Positions 54,657 through 64,000 of a stretch of 64,000 nt of DNA are shown piece after piece. The notes beneath the pieces are model-generated. The model saw only the letters and a list, made by a program, of their open reading frames with translations. It was not told the origin of the DNA and made no database searches. The DNA comes from Aurelia coerulea (lineage: Eukaryota > Cnidaria > Scyphozoa > Semaeostomeae > Ulmaridae). The stretch spans positions 3,889,501-3,953,500 of the forward strand of contig CM076959.1 of NCBI GenBank assembly GCA_039566865.1. The letters are read 5' to 3'. Position numbers and translations under genes: made by a program. How positions within the stretch are numbered: the stretch's first letter is position 1; each line of letters opens with the position of its first letter.

Positions 54657-57198
54657 TAAAATCGAGACGTACATTTTTAGCTCTCTCACCGGCAGCTCGA
54701 GGACCGACAGCTTGAGGGTCTATTTCCCTTGTCTAAATTCGAGACAAAAATTTTTAGCTCTCTCACCGGCAGCTCGATGGCCGACAGCTCGAGGGTCTAA
54801 CTCTCGGGTCTAAAATCGAAGTATAAATTTTTACCTCTCTGAGCGACAGCTCGATGGCCGACAGCTCGAGGGTCTAACTCTCGGGTCTAAAATCGAAGTA
54901 TAATTTTTTAGCTCTCTTACCTGCAGCTCGATGACCAACAGCTCAAGGGTCTAGCTCCCTGGTCTAAAATCGAAGTATAAATTTTTACCTCTCTCGCCGG
55001 CAGCTCGAGGACGGACAGCTTGAGGGTCTATTTCCCTTGTCTAAAATCGAGACGTAAATTTTTAGCTCTCTCACCAGCAGCTCGAGGACCGACATCTCGA
55101 GGGTCTAGCTCCCTGGTCTAAAATCAAAGTATAAATTTTTAGCTCTCTGACCTGCAGCTCGATGACAGGCTGCTCGAGGGTCTATTTCCCTTGTCTAAAA
55201 TCAAGACGTAAATTTTTAGCTCTCTCGCCGGCAGCTCGAGGACGGACAGCTCTAGGGTCTAGCTCCCTGGTCTAAAATTGAATTATAAATTTTTAGCTCT
55301 CTCACCGGCAGCTCGATGACCGACAGCTCGAGGGTCTAGCTCCCTGTTCTAAAATCGAAGTATAAATTTTTAGCTCTCTCACCGGCAGCTGGAGGACGGA
55401 CAGCTCTCGGGTCTAGCTCCATGGTCTAAAATCGAAGTATAAATTTTTAGCTCTCTCACCGGCAGCTCGAGGGTCTAGCTCTCGGGTCTAAAATTGGAGT
55501 ATACATTTTTAGCTCTCTCACCAGCAGCTCGAGGACCGACAGCTCGAGGGTCTAGCTCCCTGGTCTAAAATCGAAGTATAAATTTTTAGCTCTCTCACCG
55601 GCAGCTCGAGGACGGACAGCTTTAGGGTCTAGCTCCCTTGTCTAAAATCGAGACGTAACTTTTTAGCTCTCTCACCGGCAGCTGGAGGACGGACAGCTCG
55701 AGGGTCTAGCTCCCTCGTCTAAAATGGAAGTATAAATGTTTAGCTCTCTCACCGGCAGCTCGAGGACGGACAGCTCGAGGGTCTATTTCCCTTGTCTAAA
55801 ATCGAAGTATAAATTTTTAGCTCTTACACTGGCAGCTCGATGACCGACAGCTCGAGGGTCTAGCTCCCTTGTCTAAAATCGAGATGTAAATTTTTAGCTC
55901 TCTCACCGGCAGCTCGAGGACGGACAGCTCGAGGGTATAGCTCCCTGGTCTAAAATCGAAGTATAAATTTTTAGCTCTCTCACCGGCAGCTCGAGGGTCT
56001 AGCTCTCGGGTCTAAAATTGAAGTACAAATTTTTAGCTCTCTGACCGGCAGCTCGAGGGTCTAGTTCCCTAGTCTAAAATCGAAGTATAAATTTTTAGCT
56101 TTCTGACCCACAGCTCGAGGGTCTAGCTCCCTTGTCTAAAATTGAGACGTAACTTTTTAGCTCTCTCACCGGCAGCTGGAGGACGGACAGCTCGAGGGTC
56201 TATTTCCCTTGTGTAAAATCGAAGTATAAATTTTTAGCTCTCTCACCGGCAGCTCATTTTCATTTCATTTTAAATTCTTTATACACGGTGGCCCCATCAA
56301 CTAAGAGTGGCTGCTTTTCAGGGGGCCGTGGCAAAAACCTACTTACAATACTACCAAAATTAAAAATAAAACGAATATTTACAATGTTAAATTAGAATAA
56401 ATGAAAAATTAAAAGCTATTTACATTTCAGTCTACATTTAAAAGTAGACAGAGAGGGGGCTAGCTTGACTTCATGATCCAACTCATTCCAAAGCTTTGAT
56501 CCACGGAACGAAAATGCTTTTTGGCCATTGCTTGTTTTCATTCGTGGAGCAAGCAAGTCAGTCTCAGAATTTCTCAAATTTACAAAAGGACGGACAGCTC
56601 GAGGGTCTAGCTCCCTGGTCTAAGATCGAAGTATAAATTTTTAGCTCTCTCACCGGCAGCTCGAGGGTCTAGCTTTCGGGTCTAAAATCGAAGTATAAAT
56701 TTTTAGCTCTCTCACCGGCAGCTCGAGGACGGACAGCTCGAGGGTCTATTTCCCTTGTCTAAAATCGAAGTATAAATTTTTAGCTCTCTCACTGGCAGCT
56801 CGATGACCGACAGCTCGAGGGTCTAGCTCCCTTGTCTAAAATCGAGATGTAAATTTTTAGCTCTCTCACCGGCAGCTCGAGGACGGACAGCTCGAGGGTC
56901 TAGCTCCCTGGTCTAAAATCGAAGTATAAATTTTTAGCTCTCTGACCGACAGCTCGAGGGTCTAGCTCCCTTGTCTAAAATCGAGACGTAACTTTTTAGC
57001 TCTCTCACCGGCAGCTCGAGGACGGACAGCTGGAGGGTCTAGCTCCCTGGTCTAAAATCGAAGCATAAATTTTTAGCTCTCTCACCGGCAGCTCGAGGGT
57101 CTAGCTCTCGGGTCTAAAATCGAAGTATAAATTTTTAGCTCTCTGAACGACATCTCGAGGGTCTAGCTCCCTGGTCTAAAATCAAAGTATAAATTTTT
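54657..57198 (-). repeat. Right arm repeat array, inner block
   Basis: About thirty units of CTCTCTCACCGGCAGCTCGA, GACAGCTCGAGGGTCTAGC and CCCTGGTCTAAAATCGAAGT followed by ATAAATTTTTAG. Interrupted by a LINE fragment at 56255-56588 and bounded by the element at 57199. Confidence 0.9.
56255..56588 (-). mobile_element. LINE 3' end with the last residues of its reverse-transcriptase ORF
   Basis: On the - strand, FVNLRNSETDLLAPRMKTSN, then AFSFRGSKLWNELDHEVKLA and PSLSTFKCRLK with TAG at 56418-56416. This is the familiar C-terminal block of non-LTR retrotransposon ORF2 proteins (F-x-x-R-G-x-K-x-W-N-x-L). About 150 bp of 3' UTR and a TGAAATGAAAATGA-type tail follow. It is a strongly 5'-truncated copy inserted in the repeat arm. 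Confidence 0.8.
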
Positions 57199-58782
57199 CG
57201 GACGAACTTTTTTCCGGGTTTCAGGTTTCGGGTTCAGGTCTCGGGTTCAAGGTTTCGGGTTTAAGGTTTCGGGTTTAAGGTTTCGGACTTAACCCTATTT
57301 GGACCGGGTTTTGATGTTTTTGAGCGGGGGGGGGCGGCGTTTTTTGAGAGATACTACAAGAGATATAACAATAAACTCATGCCAATTGTTCTTTTGACAA
57401 TTAGCTTGAGTGAAATATTTTATATTTTTTAACTATGGTTAGTAATAAGGAGCCTTGCAAGCTCCGTCTGTACTTTTAAGACCTCGGGTTTTATATTTTC
57501 CTGTGCAACACAAAACCGGCTACACTTTTTTTTATAAGAAACTTGGATCAGCACTTAGAACTAAAAGTTTCTTAATTTCGCATGAAAATTTCGGTGTTTT
57601 AGTAGTAATTCTAGTAAATTAGTAATTCTAGTAAAAGAATTAGTTAGTAAAAAATTAGTAAATTAGTAAATTAATAAATTAGTAAATTAGTAAATTAGTA
57701 AATTAGTAGATAGTAATTCTAGTAAAAGTTTATTAATTAGTTTCTTATTTTTTGGGCCTAAAATTGCGGTATTGTTCGAAGTTGAGCCTTCTTCTCCGAC
57801 AAAGGGCTTCCTTTTTGCATTGACATTGTCATCAAGAAGAAGCCATGCACATCAAGGCAAAAATTCACCAATTTTGCAGCTAAAGGTCAAGAAAAGATTA
57901 AGGTACCTTTGTTAGAGAGATATAGAATAGGAGAGAAATACAGAAATAAAATTTTAGAGTTTCTTATCTGTTCTTGAGCGTAGTACTAGAGTTTCTTAAA
58001 TTTGTGGTCATCGTAGTACTAGTTTCTTATAAACCAGTTTCTTTTAAAAAACGGGTAGTATGCGCATAGTACAATATGTAGAAGAGGGGCTTATTTGAGA
58101 GTGGGCGCTAGCAACGAGAAATCAGTTTACCAACCTCTCTAGTAGTAATGATAACTTTATTGAAAGGTGTGCTGAAGAAATTTGAAAAGTAGATTCGTTG
58201 ACTGCAAAATAACAATGTCACTTTACAAGTTACATGGACAGAAAAATTGATTTTGAGATTACTATTAAGTTTATTGCTGCTGCCTATTGCAGTTTGCTGC
58301 TTGTTTTTGTTACGTTAATGCCTGGGGGGGGGGGGTTCTACCATCCGGTCACACAGGGATTTGCATCAGTAGTTTATTTTATTGAAAAGGTGTTTTGCGT
58401 CAACTGTAAAATCTTCAATCATAAACCCTTATCATTCTGGCGCATACACACCAGTGTGATCCGATAGTGAAGTCTCCCGTATTATTATCGTTTCAGTTCA
58501 CGTTCGATTGCAAAGAAGATTATTTTCTGTTTCGTTCTTATAGTTTATTACTTGATGTTAAATGGTAAGAAAACAAGGTGGGTGTACATTCGTCACTTTT
58601 CTAGAGCTGCCAATTCCAAATGATTACAAATTCCAAGTAATTCCAATTCCAAGCAATTCCAAGTAATTACAAGTTGAAACCTTGAACCCGAAACCTTAAA
58701 CCCGAAACCTTAAACCCGAAACCTTAAACCCGAAACCTTGAACCCGAGACCTGAACCCGAAACCCGGAAAAAAGTTCGTCCG
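57199..58782. mobile_element. 1.6-kb element with 9-bp TSD and GGTTTCGGGTT-type inverted ends
   Basis: Starts CGGACGAACTTTTTTCCGGG and ends with the complement. Each end carries several GGTTTCGGGTTTAA / GGTTTCGGGTTCAA repeats. Perfect duplication TAAATTTTT at 57190-57198 and 58783-58791. A 9-bp TSD suggests a Mutator-like mechanism. The interior (57310-58670) has AGTAAATTAGTAAATT repeats (57600-57730) and R1-like pieces (57525-57600, 57740-58040), but no transposase. Confidence 0.8.
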
Positions 58783-59572
58783 TAAATTTTTAGCTCTCTG
58801 ACCGACAGCTCGAGGGTCTATTTCCCTTGTCTAAAATCGAAGTATAAATTTTTAGCTCTCTCACCGGCAGCTCGAGGACCGACATCTCGAGGGTCTAGCT
58901 CCCTGGTCTAAAATCGAAGTATACATTTTTAGCTCTCTGACCGGCAGCTCGAGGGTCTAGCTCCCTGGTCTAAAATCGAAGTATAAATTTTTAGCTCTCT
59001 CACCGGCAGCTCGATGACAGGCTGCTCGAGGGTCTATTTCCCTTGTCTAAAATCAAAGTATAAATTTTTAGCTCTCTCACCGGCAGCTCGAGGACCGACA
59101 GCTCGAGGGTCTAGCTCCCTGATCTAAAATCGAAGTATAAATTTTTAGCTCTCTGACCGACAGCTCGAGGGTCTATTTCCCTTGTCTAAAATCGAAGTAT
59201 AAATTTTTAGCTCTCTCACCGGCAGCTCGATGACAGGCTGCTCGAAGGTCTAACTCGCTGGTCTAAAATCGAAACGTAAATTTTTAGCTCTCTCACCGGC
59301 AGCTCGAGGACCGACAGCTCTAGGGTCTAGCTCCCTTGTCTAAAATCGAGATGTAACTTTTTAGCTCTCTCACCGGCAGCTGGAGGACGGACAGCTCGAG
59401 GGTCTAGCTCCCTCGTCTAAAATGGAAGTATAAATGTTTAGCTCTCTCACCGGCAGCTCGAGGACGGACAGCTCGAGGGTCTATTTCCCTTGTCTAAAAT
59501 CGAAGTATAAATTTTTAGCTCTTACACTGGCAGCTCGATGACCGACAGCTCGAGGGTCTAGCTCCCCGTCGT
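58783..59572 (-). repeat. Right arm repeat array, outer block
   Basis: Continuation of 54657-57198 beyond the 57199-58782 insertion, about nine units. It ends at CTCGAGGGTCTAGCTCCCCG, beyond which the repeats cease. Confidence 0.9.
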
Positions 59573-59589
59573 TACTAAAAGACGGAACA

Positions 59590-59800
59590 CCCCAGAACAA
59601 CCCAAGAACAACCGGAACAAGCCAGGAACAAGCCAGGAACAGGCGGAACAACCCAAGAACAACCCAGGAACAACCTAAGAACAGGCGGAACAACCCAAGA
59701 ACAACCCAGGAACAACCTAAGAACAGGCGGAACAACCCAAGAACAACCCAGGAACAACCTAAGAACAGGCGGAACAACCCAAGAACAAGCCAGAACAAGA
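59590..59800 (-). repeat. Minisatellite of about 42-bp units
   Basis: GGCGGAACAACCCAAGAACA then ACCCAGGAACAACCTAAGAACA repeated about 3.5 times, preceded by shorter variants. The Leu/Val/Cys-rich minus-strand ORFs across it are repeat translations. Confidence 0.9.
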
Positions 59801-60509
59801 CCTCTGACCAAAACAAACGCAGCTCTGATCAATCAAGCGAGGAATGTAAGCCCACAAAAAGTGATGTAACACCGTTTCATTTCTGCAGGATGCGTCTATC
59901 CTGTGTTCCAGACCCACGTGGGGCATGAAAATGGCGACAACAAAGGCCAACTAAGAGACGGCACGTGCAAGGCATGCGGGATGAAACAGACCCTTTAAAA
60001 TCAATCAACGAATCAATAGCCACTATGTTTCCAATTGGTTTGACAAGTTTTGAAAGGTTGAAAAGTCCAGAATATTCTTTAAACCACATGTCGCACTGGG
60101 AACGATGGTCCTACCTTTGTCCGTAAACAGGGTAGTTCATAAAAAAATTTTGCACCACCTTTGTCCCAAAAACTGGTCGTTTTGATGGCAAATTTATGCT
60201 GTTATTTTTCTTCAATTTGGATGAAGATTTTAACATTATGCATCACAAACGATTTTTCTCCCCAAAACCGGTAGTTTCGACCTATTACTGTTTTCGAAAG
60301 CAGGTATATAGATATGAAAGTACAAGTATCCCAAGTATGCCCTACAATGGTACGATCACTTTGGTGAGCAATTTGAAATTCTGCCCTCATTTTCAGAAAT
60401 TTGCCTGACAGAGGTAGAACCGCTTTTGTGAAAAATTGGAGTTTTGGGTCTTTTTTCTGTACATTTGGTGGACAAAGGTAGAACCCCTTATGTGAAATTT
60501 GAAATACAC
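59801..60509. other. Spacer, no gene seen
   Basis: ORFs at 60196-60408 (+) and 60202-60684 (-) overlap on opposite strands and have no domain. The latter runs into an R1 copy. Confidence 0.45.
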
Positions 60510-60885
60510 GTATTTTTTTATAAGAAACTAAGAATTTGGTCCAGTACTGAAAGTTTCCTAAAATTATCAGATTTTGAGTACTCTGAGTTTCTTTTGAGTT
60601 TCTTAGAGGTTCCATAACAATCTTCATTTTCACTACCTGTGACCTCGTAAACATTTCAAAACAAGGTTTTTTAAGCCTTTCCAATGTTTAGATATTACTC
60701 AAGTACCTTGCGAGTAGTGTGATACAGGAAACGAGTGAAGGTAGGGTAGAAATATGTCAAAGGATGTCCTTTATCAAAGTAAACAGTTTCTTAACTTTTT
60801 CTCAATACTGGAGTTCTTGATTTTTTGGCCATCTGAGAGTTGAGTTTCTTACAGGCAGTTTCTTATATAAAAAAATAAGTGTATA
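60510..60885 (+). repeat. Dispersed repeat R1, longest copy
   Basis: Begins TTTTTTTATAAGAAACTAAG and ends GCAGTTTCTTATATAAAAAAA, so it has short inverted ends flanked by T/A runs. Internal blocks match 39485-39800, 62420-62795 (inverted) and 20455-20770 (inverted). Confidence 0.75.
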
Positions 60886-62038
60886 ATGGTCTTTTCTGCC
60901 TAAATTTGATGGACTAAGGGAGAACCAGCAGGTTATTGGTAAACTTTAGAATTTTGATTGGATAGAAGGTTAGGAAACTTCATTTTTGTGACAAACTGAT
61001 GGAATAGGAGGATTGCTGTTCAAATTTCACCTTTGTCACAAAACCTGATTGTTTTGGGCACGAAAGTCGCACTATCTGATAAAAGAACAGGCTGCTTTTT
61101 CCAATTCCACTGGACAAACATGGCGTCCAATATTGTACAGTACTTGCCCGCCCCTGCTTGAGCTGAAGGGCAAGCAACTAGCACTCAAAAGGAGTTTCGA
61201 AGCTGAATAATTGACAGCATTTATAGAACTAGCATATGAATATAATGTGTACTACTAGTTTCAGAACAGAACACTTTAAAACAGTTTAGATAGATATTAC
61301 TAAACCTCTATACAACAGAATCTAAGTGAAAGCCATACGGATGTAAAGTTTCGGACAATAGTACTTTGTAAAAATTCAAAAGCAATTTCTTTTTTGCAGC
61401 TGAATGATCAAATCTTTCGCTTGAAATGAATTACATCATTCGCATAAATTGAAAAAATTTAACCAAAGATCTCTACTGAATGCTTCAAACAAACTGTTAT
61501 ACCATCAGAACTTCTAGATATTAATATGCAGTCAGTTGATATCAAAGTTTTTCAGCTCAACATAAATTAACTTGATATGAATCAGTTCTCGCAGTGAATA
61601 TACCGGGTGTCTCAGAACAAAATGGAACAAAGTTGTTTGGGTCCCCTGGAGGAACTTGCTACCCTTAGACTAGCTACGCAATATGGACAGAAAGAATGAC
61701 ATAAAAATCCGAAACACACAAACTGATCAAAGCCAACAATGGTTCGATAACTTTGGGGAATAAATATACACAGCAACTGCTTTATCACCAGTGGTCATTA
61801 ATATGTGAACTTAAATCTTAACATCTGAAGAGAATCAACACAGTTAAAGGTGGTCGGGGCCTGGGCCAGGTTTTAATACTAGTGTATTGTTTTTGATGAT
61901 CATTGCACATGATGCCGTTCCATTGCGTAGCTAAAGAAACAATCCATGTGTACACAGGCTATTTAGCTTCTATATAGCTATCTTGCAACTACTCACCACA
62001 AAGGGGGTACGCCATCCTGTAAATACCCATTATCCTGA
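60886..62038. other. Spacer with a possible mariner-type end
   Basis: No gene. At 61602-61632 TATACCGGGTGTCTCAGAAC resembles other TA-flanked MITE ends here. An inverted TAGCTACGCAAT / ATTGCGTAGCTA pair (61671 and 61923) suggests a degraded palindromic element. Confidence 0.4.
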
Positions 62039-62046
62039 CGACAACC

Positions 62047-62394
62047 CCCAGGGGGGCACTCAGCACATGCACATACGGGGAGGTAAGTCCGATATTTTTG
62101 GGTCAGAATATTGCCGAAAGTGATATTTTTGGGTCCAAATAAATTTAAATTATGTTTTTGATATTTTTGGGCATCAAATATTGTGAAAATGATATTTCTG
62201 GGTCCTTTAGAGGCAATCCTGGCCTCAATTTGCATTGTTTCAGGATCTTTTATGTTCGTTTATAGATGTCAAGGTATAAAATGAGCTGATATTTTTGGGT
62301 TGTAATGAAGCTAAACTGATATTTTTGGGGTTCCTGAAAATTTCTCGGACTGACCCCCCCCCCATATGCGTATGAGCCAAGTGTCCCCCCTGGG
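62047..62394. mobile_element. hAT-like MITE with CCCAGGGGGG ends, TSD CGACAACC
   Basis: Termini CCCAGGGGGGCACT and AGTGTCCCCCCTGGG. Perfect 8-bp duplication CGACAACC at 62039-62046 and 62395-62402. The interior repeats GATATTTTTGGGTC several times. Confidence 0.88.
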
Positions 62395-62419
62395 CGACAA
62401 CCTCGGCATCAAAATACAC

Positions 62420-62795
62420 GTACGTATTTTTTCTCATAAGATGAAATTGCTTATAAGAAACTACTCAGAAACTGCTTGCAAGAAACTAAACTCTCCGATC
62501 GCAACAAAATTAAGAAACTTCAGTACTGCGAAAATAAAACTAAGAAACTATTTATTTTGATAAAGGAAGTCTTTCTTCGTGTATCATATTACTTGAACGG
62601 TACATGAGTAATGTCTAAACATTCAAAAGGCTTAAAAAAACCTTGTTTTGAAATGTTCACGAGGGCACAGGTAATCAACATGAAAATTGCTATGGAGCCT
62701 TGAGAAATATGTAACAAACTACTCAAAATCTAATAATTTTAGGAAACTTCCAGTGCTTGTCAAAATTCTTAGTTTCTTATCAAAAGAATACGTGC
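62420..62795 (-). repeat. Dispersed repeat R1 copy, inverted
   Basis: Starts with TTTTTTCTCATAAG..AAGAAACT and ends TTCTTAGTTTCTTATCAAAAG. Contains TGAACGGTACATGAGTAATGTC, TGTTCACGAGGGCACAGG and ATGAAAATTGCTATGGA, which match the other copies. Confidence 0.75.
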
Positions 62796-62886
62796 ACACA
62801 GAGAATGAATACTAGAATTAGCTACAGAACTCCAATTCGTTTTTCTTGTGTACATTTTTATGGCAACCAATCAATATACCTACTGT

Positions 62887-63292
62887 GCCGGGTGTCCCAA
62901 AATGATGTATTATTGTTTGATTGCTTACATGTCCATAACCGATGAACCGATTTTCACAAAATTCGTATTCTCTGAACTCAATATAACTGAATTCGTATTC
63001 TTTGAACGACATGTATTCTCTGAGCGGCATATAAGTTCAGCATGTTGCATCTTATCTAAAACATTGACTGGGAAAAAAGGCTGTTTCTTTTTCATGCCAT
63101 CTAAGGATTGAGGTGGAGCAGGTTTATCCATCTTATTTTCGACATGAAGAAATCGGCCTAAACAACAACCAACATCCTTAAATACAATTTAGTCTTTCGG
63201 CAATCGGATAAAATGAAGTTCTAGAAAATCGGTTCATTGGTTATGGACATATAAGCAATCAAACGATAATATATCATTTTGGGACACCCGGT
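62887..63292. mobile_element. Mariner-like MITE with CCGGGTGTCCC ends
   Basis: Ends CCGGGTGTCCCAAAATGAT and its complement. Arms of about 75 bp share GTTTGATTGCTTA and TCCATAACC words. TA follows the right end. The left flank is TGTG, so the left TA may be mutated. Confidence 0.7.
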
Positions 63293-63461
63293 ATATCGAT
63301 TCCCTCCAGGGTGTAAAAAACGGTACAATAACGTTCTATTTGCAACCTAGCAAACTCCTAGAGAAGAAAGGGGTGTTAATTACTGCTGACGGCGTTGTCT
63401 CTCAACAAAGGCCTGCTTGAGAACGAACATGGAATGATTTTTAACAAGTTGAAAAAAACAG
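63293..63461. other. 3' flank of the terminal ORF
   Basis: Non-coding. Contains the stop of the following minus-strand ORF just downstream. Confidence 0.5.
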
Positions 63462-64000
63462 TTAGTTCTCAATTACACATCCTTGTCCTCTGAACTTTAC
63501 TGCTGCATCTGGGGGAAGGTATGCCAAAGTTGACTTGGGAACTGTTACCATGGTAAAGACAAAGCTTTGTTGATATTCCATCAAACAGGATCGCAAATAG
63601 TGAATATATATGTTGCCAGAACTGGATTTCTGCTTGCCATTTGCAGCAGTCAACTCTCTTATCCCTTCCGTTCTGACAACCACCCAGTCAGATGCAGTGA
63701 ACACCCTCTTGCAGCTTTGACATCGTTTTACAGAACTTGGGCAGTTTTTGGAATCTGACCGATGTACCAACAGGAACTTCTTTTCCAAATGGCGATCAGG
63801 GTTCAATGGATCGTTTGTGTCTTCATTGGTACTGTTACCACGTTGAGCAACACTCCGCGCTGACTGACTAACACCTGGCTTTGTGGCAGACTTCTTCAGC
63901 TTGATAGGGGTCACTTTTGGATTGCTAACCACAGGAACTGCTGCTGTCCGATCCAAAAAAATTTGTGGCTCTTCTTTTTCAACCCTTCTCTGTGCACGAG
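63462..64000 (-). CDS. C-terminal part of an unidentified protein with CxxC finger (partial)
   Basis: The frame is open from the window edge (RAQRRVEKEEPQIFL...) to the stop at 63462, at least 179 residues. A basic, Ser/Thr-rich segment is followed by FLLVHRSDSKNCPSSVKRCQ with Cys-x-x-Cys in RCQSCKRVF, then NIYIHYLRSCLMEY, which could complete a zinc site. The layout resembles the C-terminal finger of the MULE protein at 32.4 kb (VVCAGCGVKF..CRYY). A relationship is possible but not shown. No frameshift is visible. Confidence 0.5.
   Translation of the reverse strand, partial: RAQRRVEKEEPQIFLDRTAAVPVVSNPKVTPIKLKKSATKPGVSQSARSVAQRGNSTNEDTNDPLNPDRHLEKKFLLVHRSDSKNCPSSVKRCQSCKRVFTASDWVVVRTEGIRELTAANGKQKSSSGNIYIHYLRSCLMEYQQSFVFTMVTVPKSTLAYLPPDAAVKFRGQGCVIEN

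Larger units (their letters stand above)
49660..59572. mobile_element. About 10-kb element with inverted arms of tandem repeats
   Basis: The left arm (49660-50643) has units reading GAGAGAGCTAAAAATTT..CGATTTTAGAC..CCCTCGAGCTGCC. The right arm (54657-57198 and 58783-59572) has the same units in reverse complement. Inside each arm, facing the centre, is a GGTCATTGTGGGTCGTTGTG-type minisatellite, also inverted. The symmetric order (arm, minisatellite, centre, minisatellite, arm) argues for one element. No TSD could be fixed. The class is unknown to me. Confidence 0.55.

Noticed and set aside
54393..54813. Cys/Gly/Val-rich ORFs as secreted proteins
   Set aside because: They translate the GGTCATTGTG minisatellite and the adjacent arm repeats.
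57199..57300. Telomeric repeats or an interstitial telomere
   Set aside because: The units are GGTTTCGGGTTYAA-like and mirrored at both ends of an element with a TSD, not a telomere sequence.
59481..59832. Leu/Phe/Cys-rich minus-strand ORFs as membrane proteins
   Set aside because: They translate the 42-bp minisatellite. All frames across it stay open because of the repeat.

Overview
The window reads as nuclear DNA of a multicellular animal, most likely a marine invertebrate and perhaps a cnidarian. It is AT-rich with many G/C homopolymer runs, every recognisable gene is split by GT/AG introns, and no operon, rRNA or tRNA gene is visible. I found no ordinary host gene that I can name. Nearly everything I recognise is transposon: KDZ, PIF/Harbinger, an Academ-like element, two MULE relatives, BEL/Pao, a LINE tail, a tRNA-type SINE, a piggyBac-like element, and many short palindromic (MITE) elements. 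Family names come from motif recognition without a database search. The cnidarian guess is inference.

Layout. About 1-2.3 kb is non-coding with simple repeats. About 2.3-24.3 kb is one KDZ-type DNA transposon gene on the + strand, with seven exons whose splice phases agree except in exon 3. It was inflated from about 2 kb of coding sequence to about 20 kb by insertions. An Academ-like element (4-bp TSD) sits in exon 3. A 3.1-kb non-autonomous derivative of the KDZ element itself (10-bp TSD) sits in intron 3. A TTAA-flanked piggyBac-like element and a SINE sit in intron 4. A complete PIF/Harbinger element (3-bp TSD) sits in exon 7, one codon after the second catalytic Asp. The stretch 22.1-24.3 kb is the element's 3' terminal region.

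About 24.3-32 kb is gene-poor: exact tandem duplications, a 7 x 31-bp array that resembles a polylinker, and palindromic elements with clear TSDs. About 32.4-38.7 kb holds a frameshifted MULE-type transposase (- strand) almost abutting an unidentified multi-exon gene (+ strand). A 583-bp palindromic TA-flanked MITE interrupts the last coding exon of that gene. The MITE carries a consensus 5' splice site, and its target duplication supplies a TAG 3' splice site, so it could behave as a self-carried intron. About 42.5-45.4 kb holds a Ulp1-type protease gene with a frameshifted C-terminal PHD-like finger. About 45.4-47.4 kb holds the 3' end of a BEL/Pao retrotransposon with a probable LTR, then a broken second MULE-like transposase. 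About 47.7-48.9 kb is a 170-bp hairpin-bearing tandem array.

About 49.7-59.6 kb looks like one roughly 10-kb element. Its inverted arms are made of hundreds to thousands of bases of roughly 75-95-bp repeats plus a GGTCATTGTG-type minisatellite, enclosing decayed ORFs. The right arm has been hit by a LINE 3' end and by a 1.6-kb element with a 9-bp TSD. About 60-63.4 kb holds more short elements. The window ends inside a - strand ORF with a CxxC finger.

The genes do not form a pathway. The window is a record of successive transposition in which nesting gives a relative order of events.
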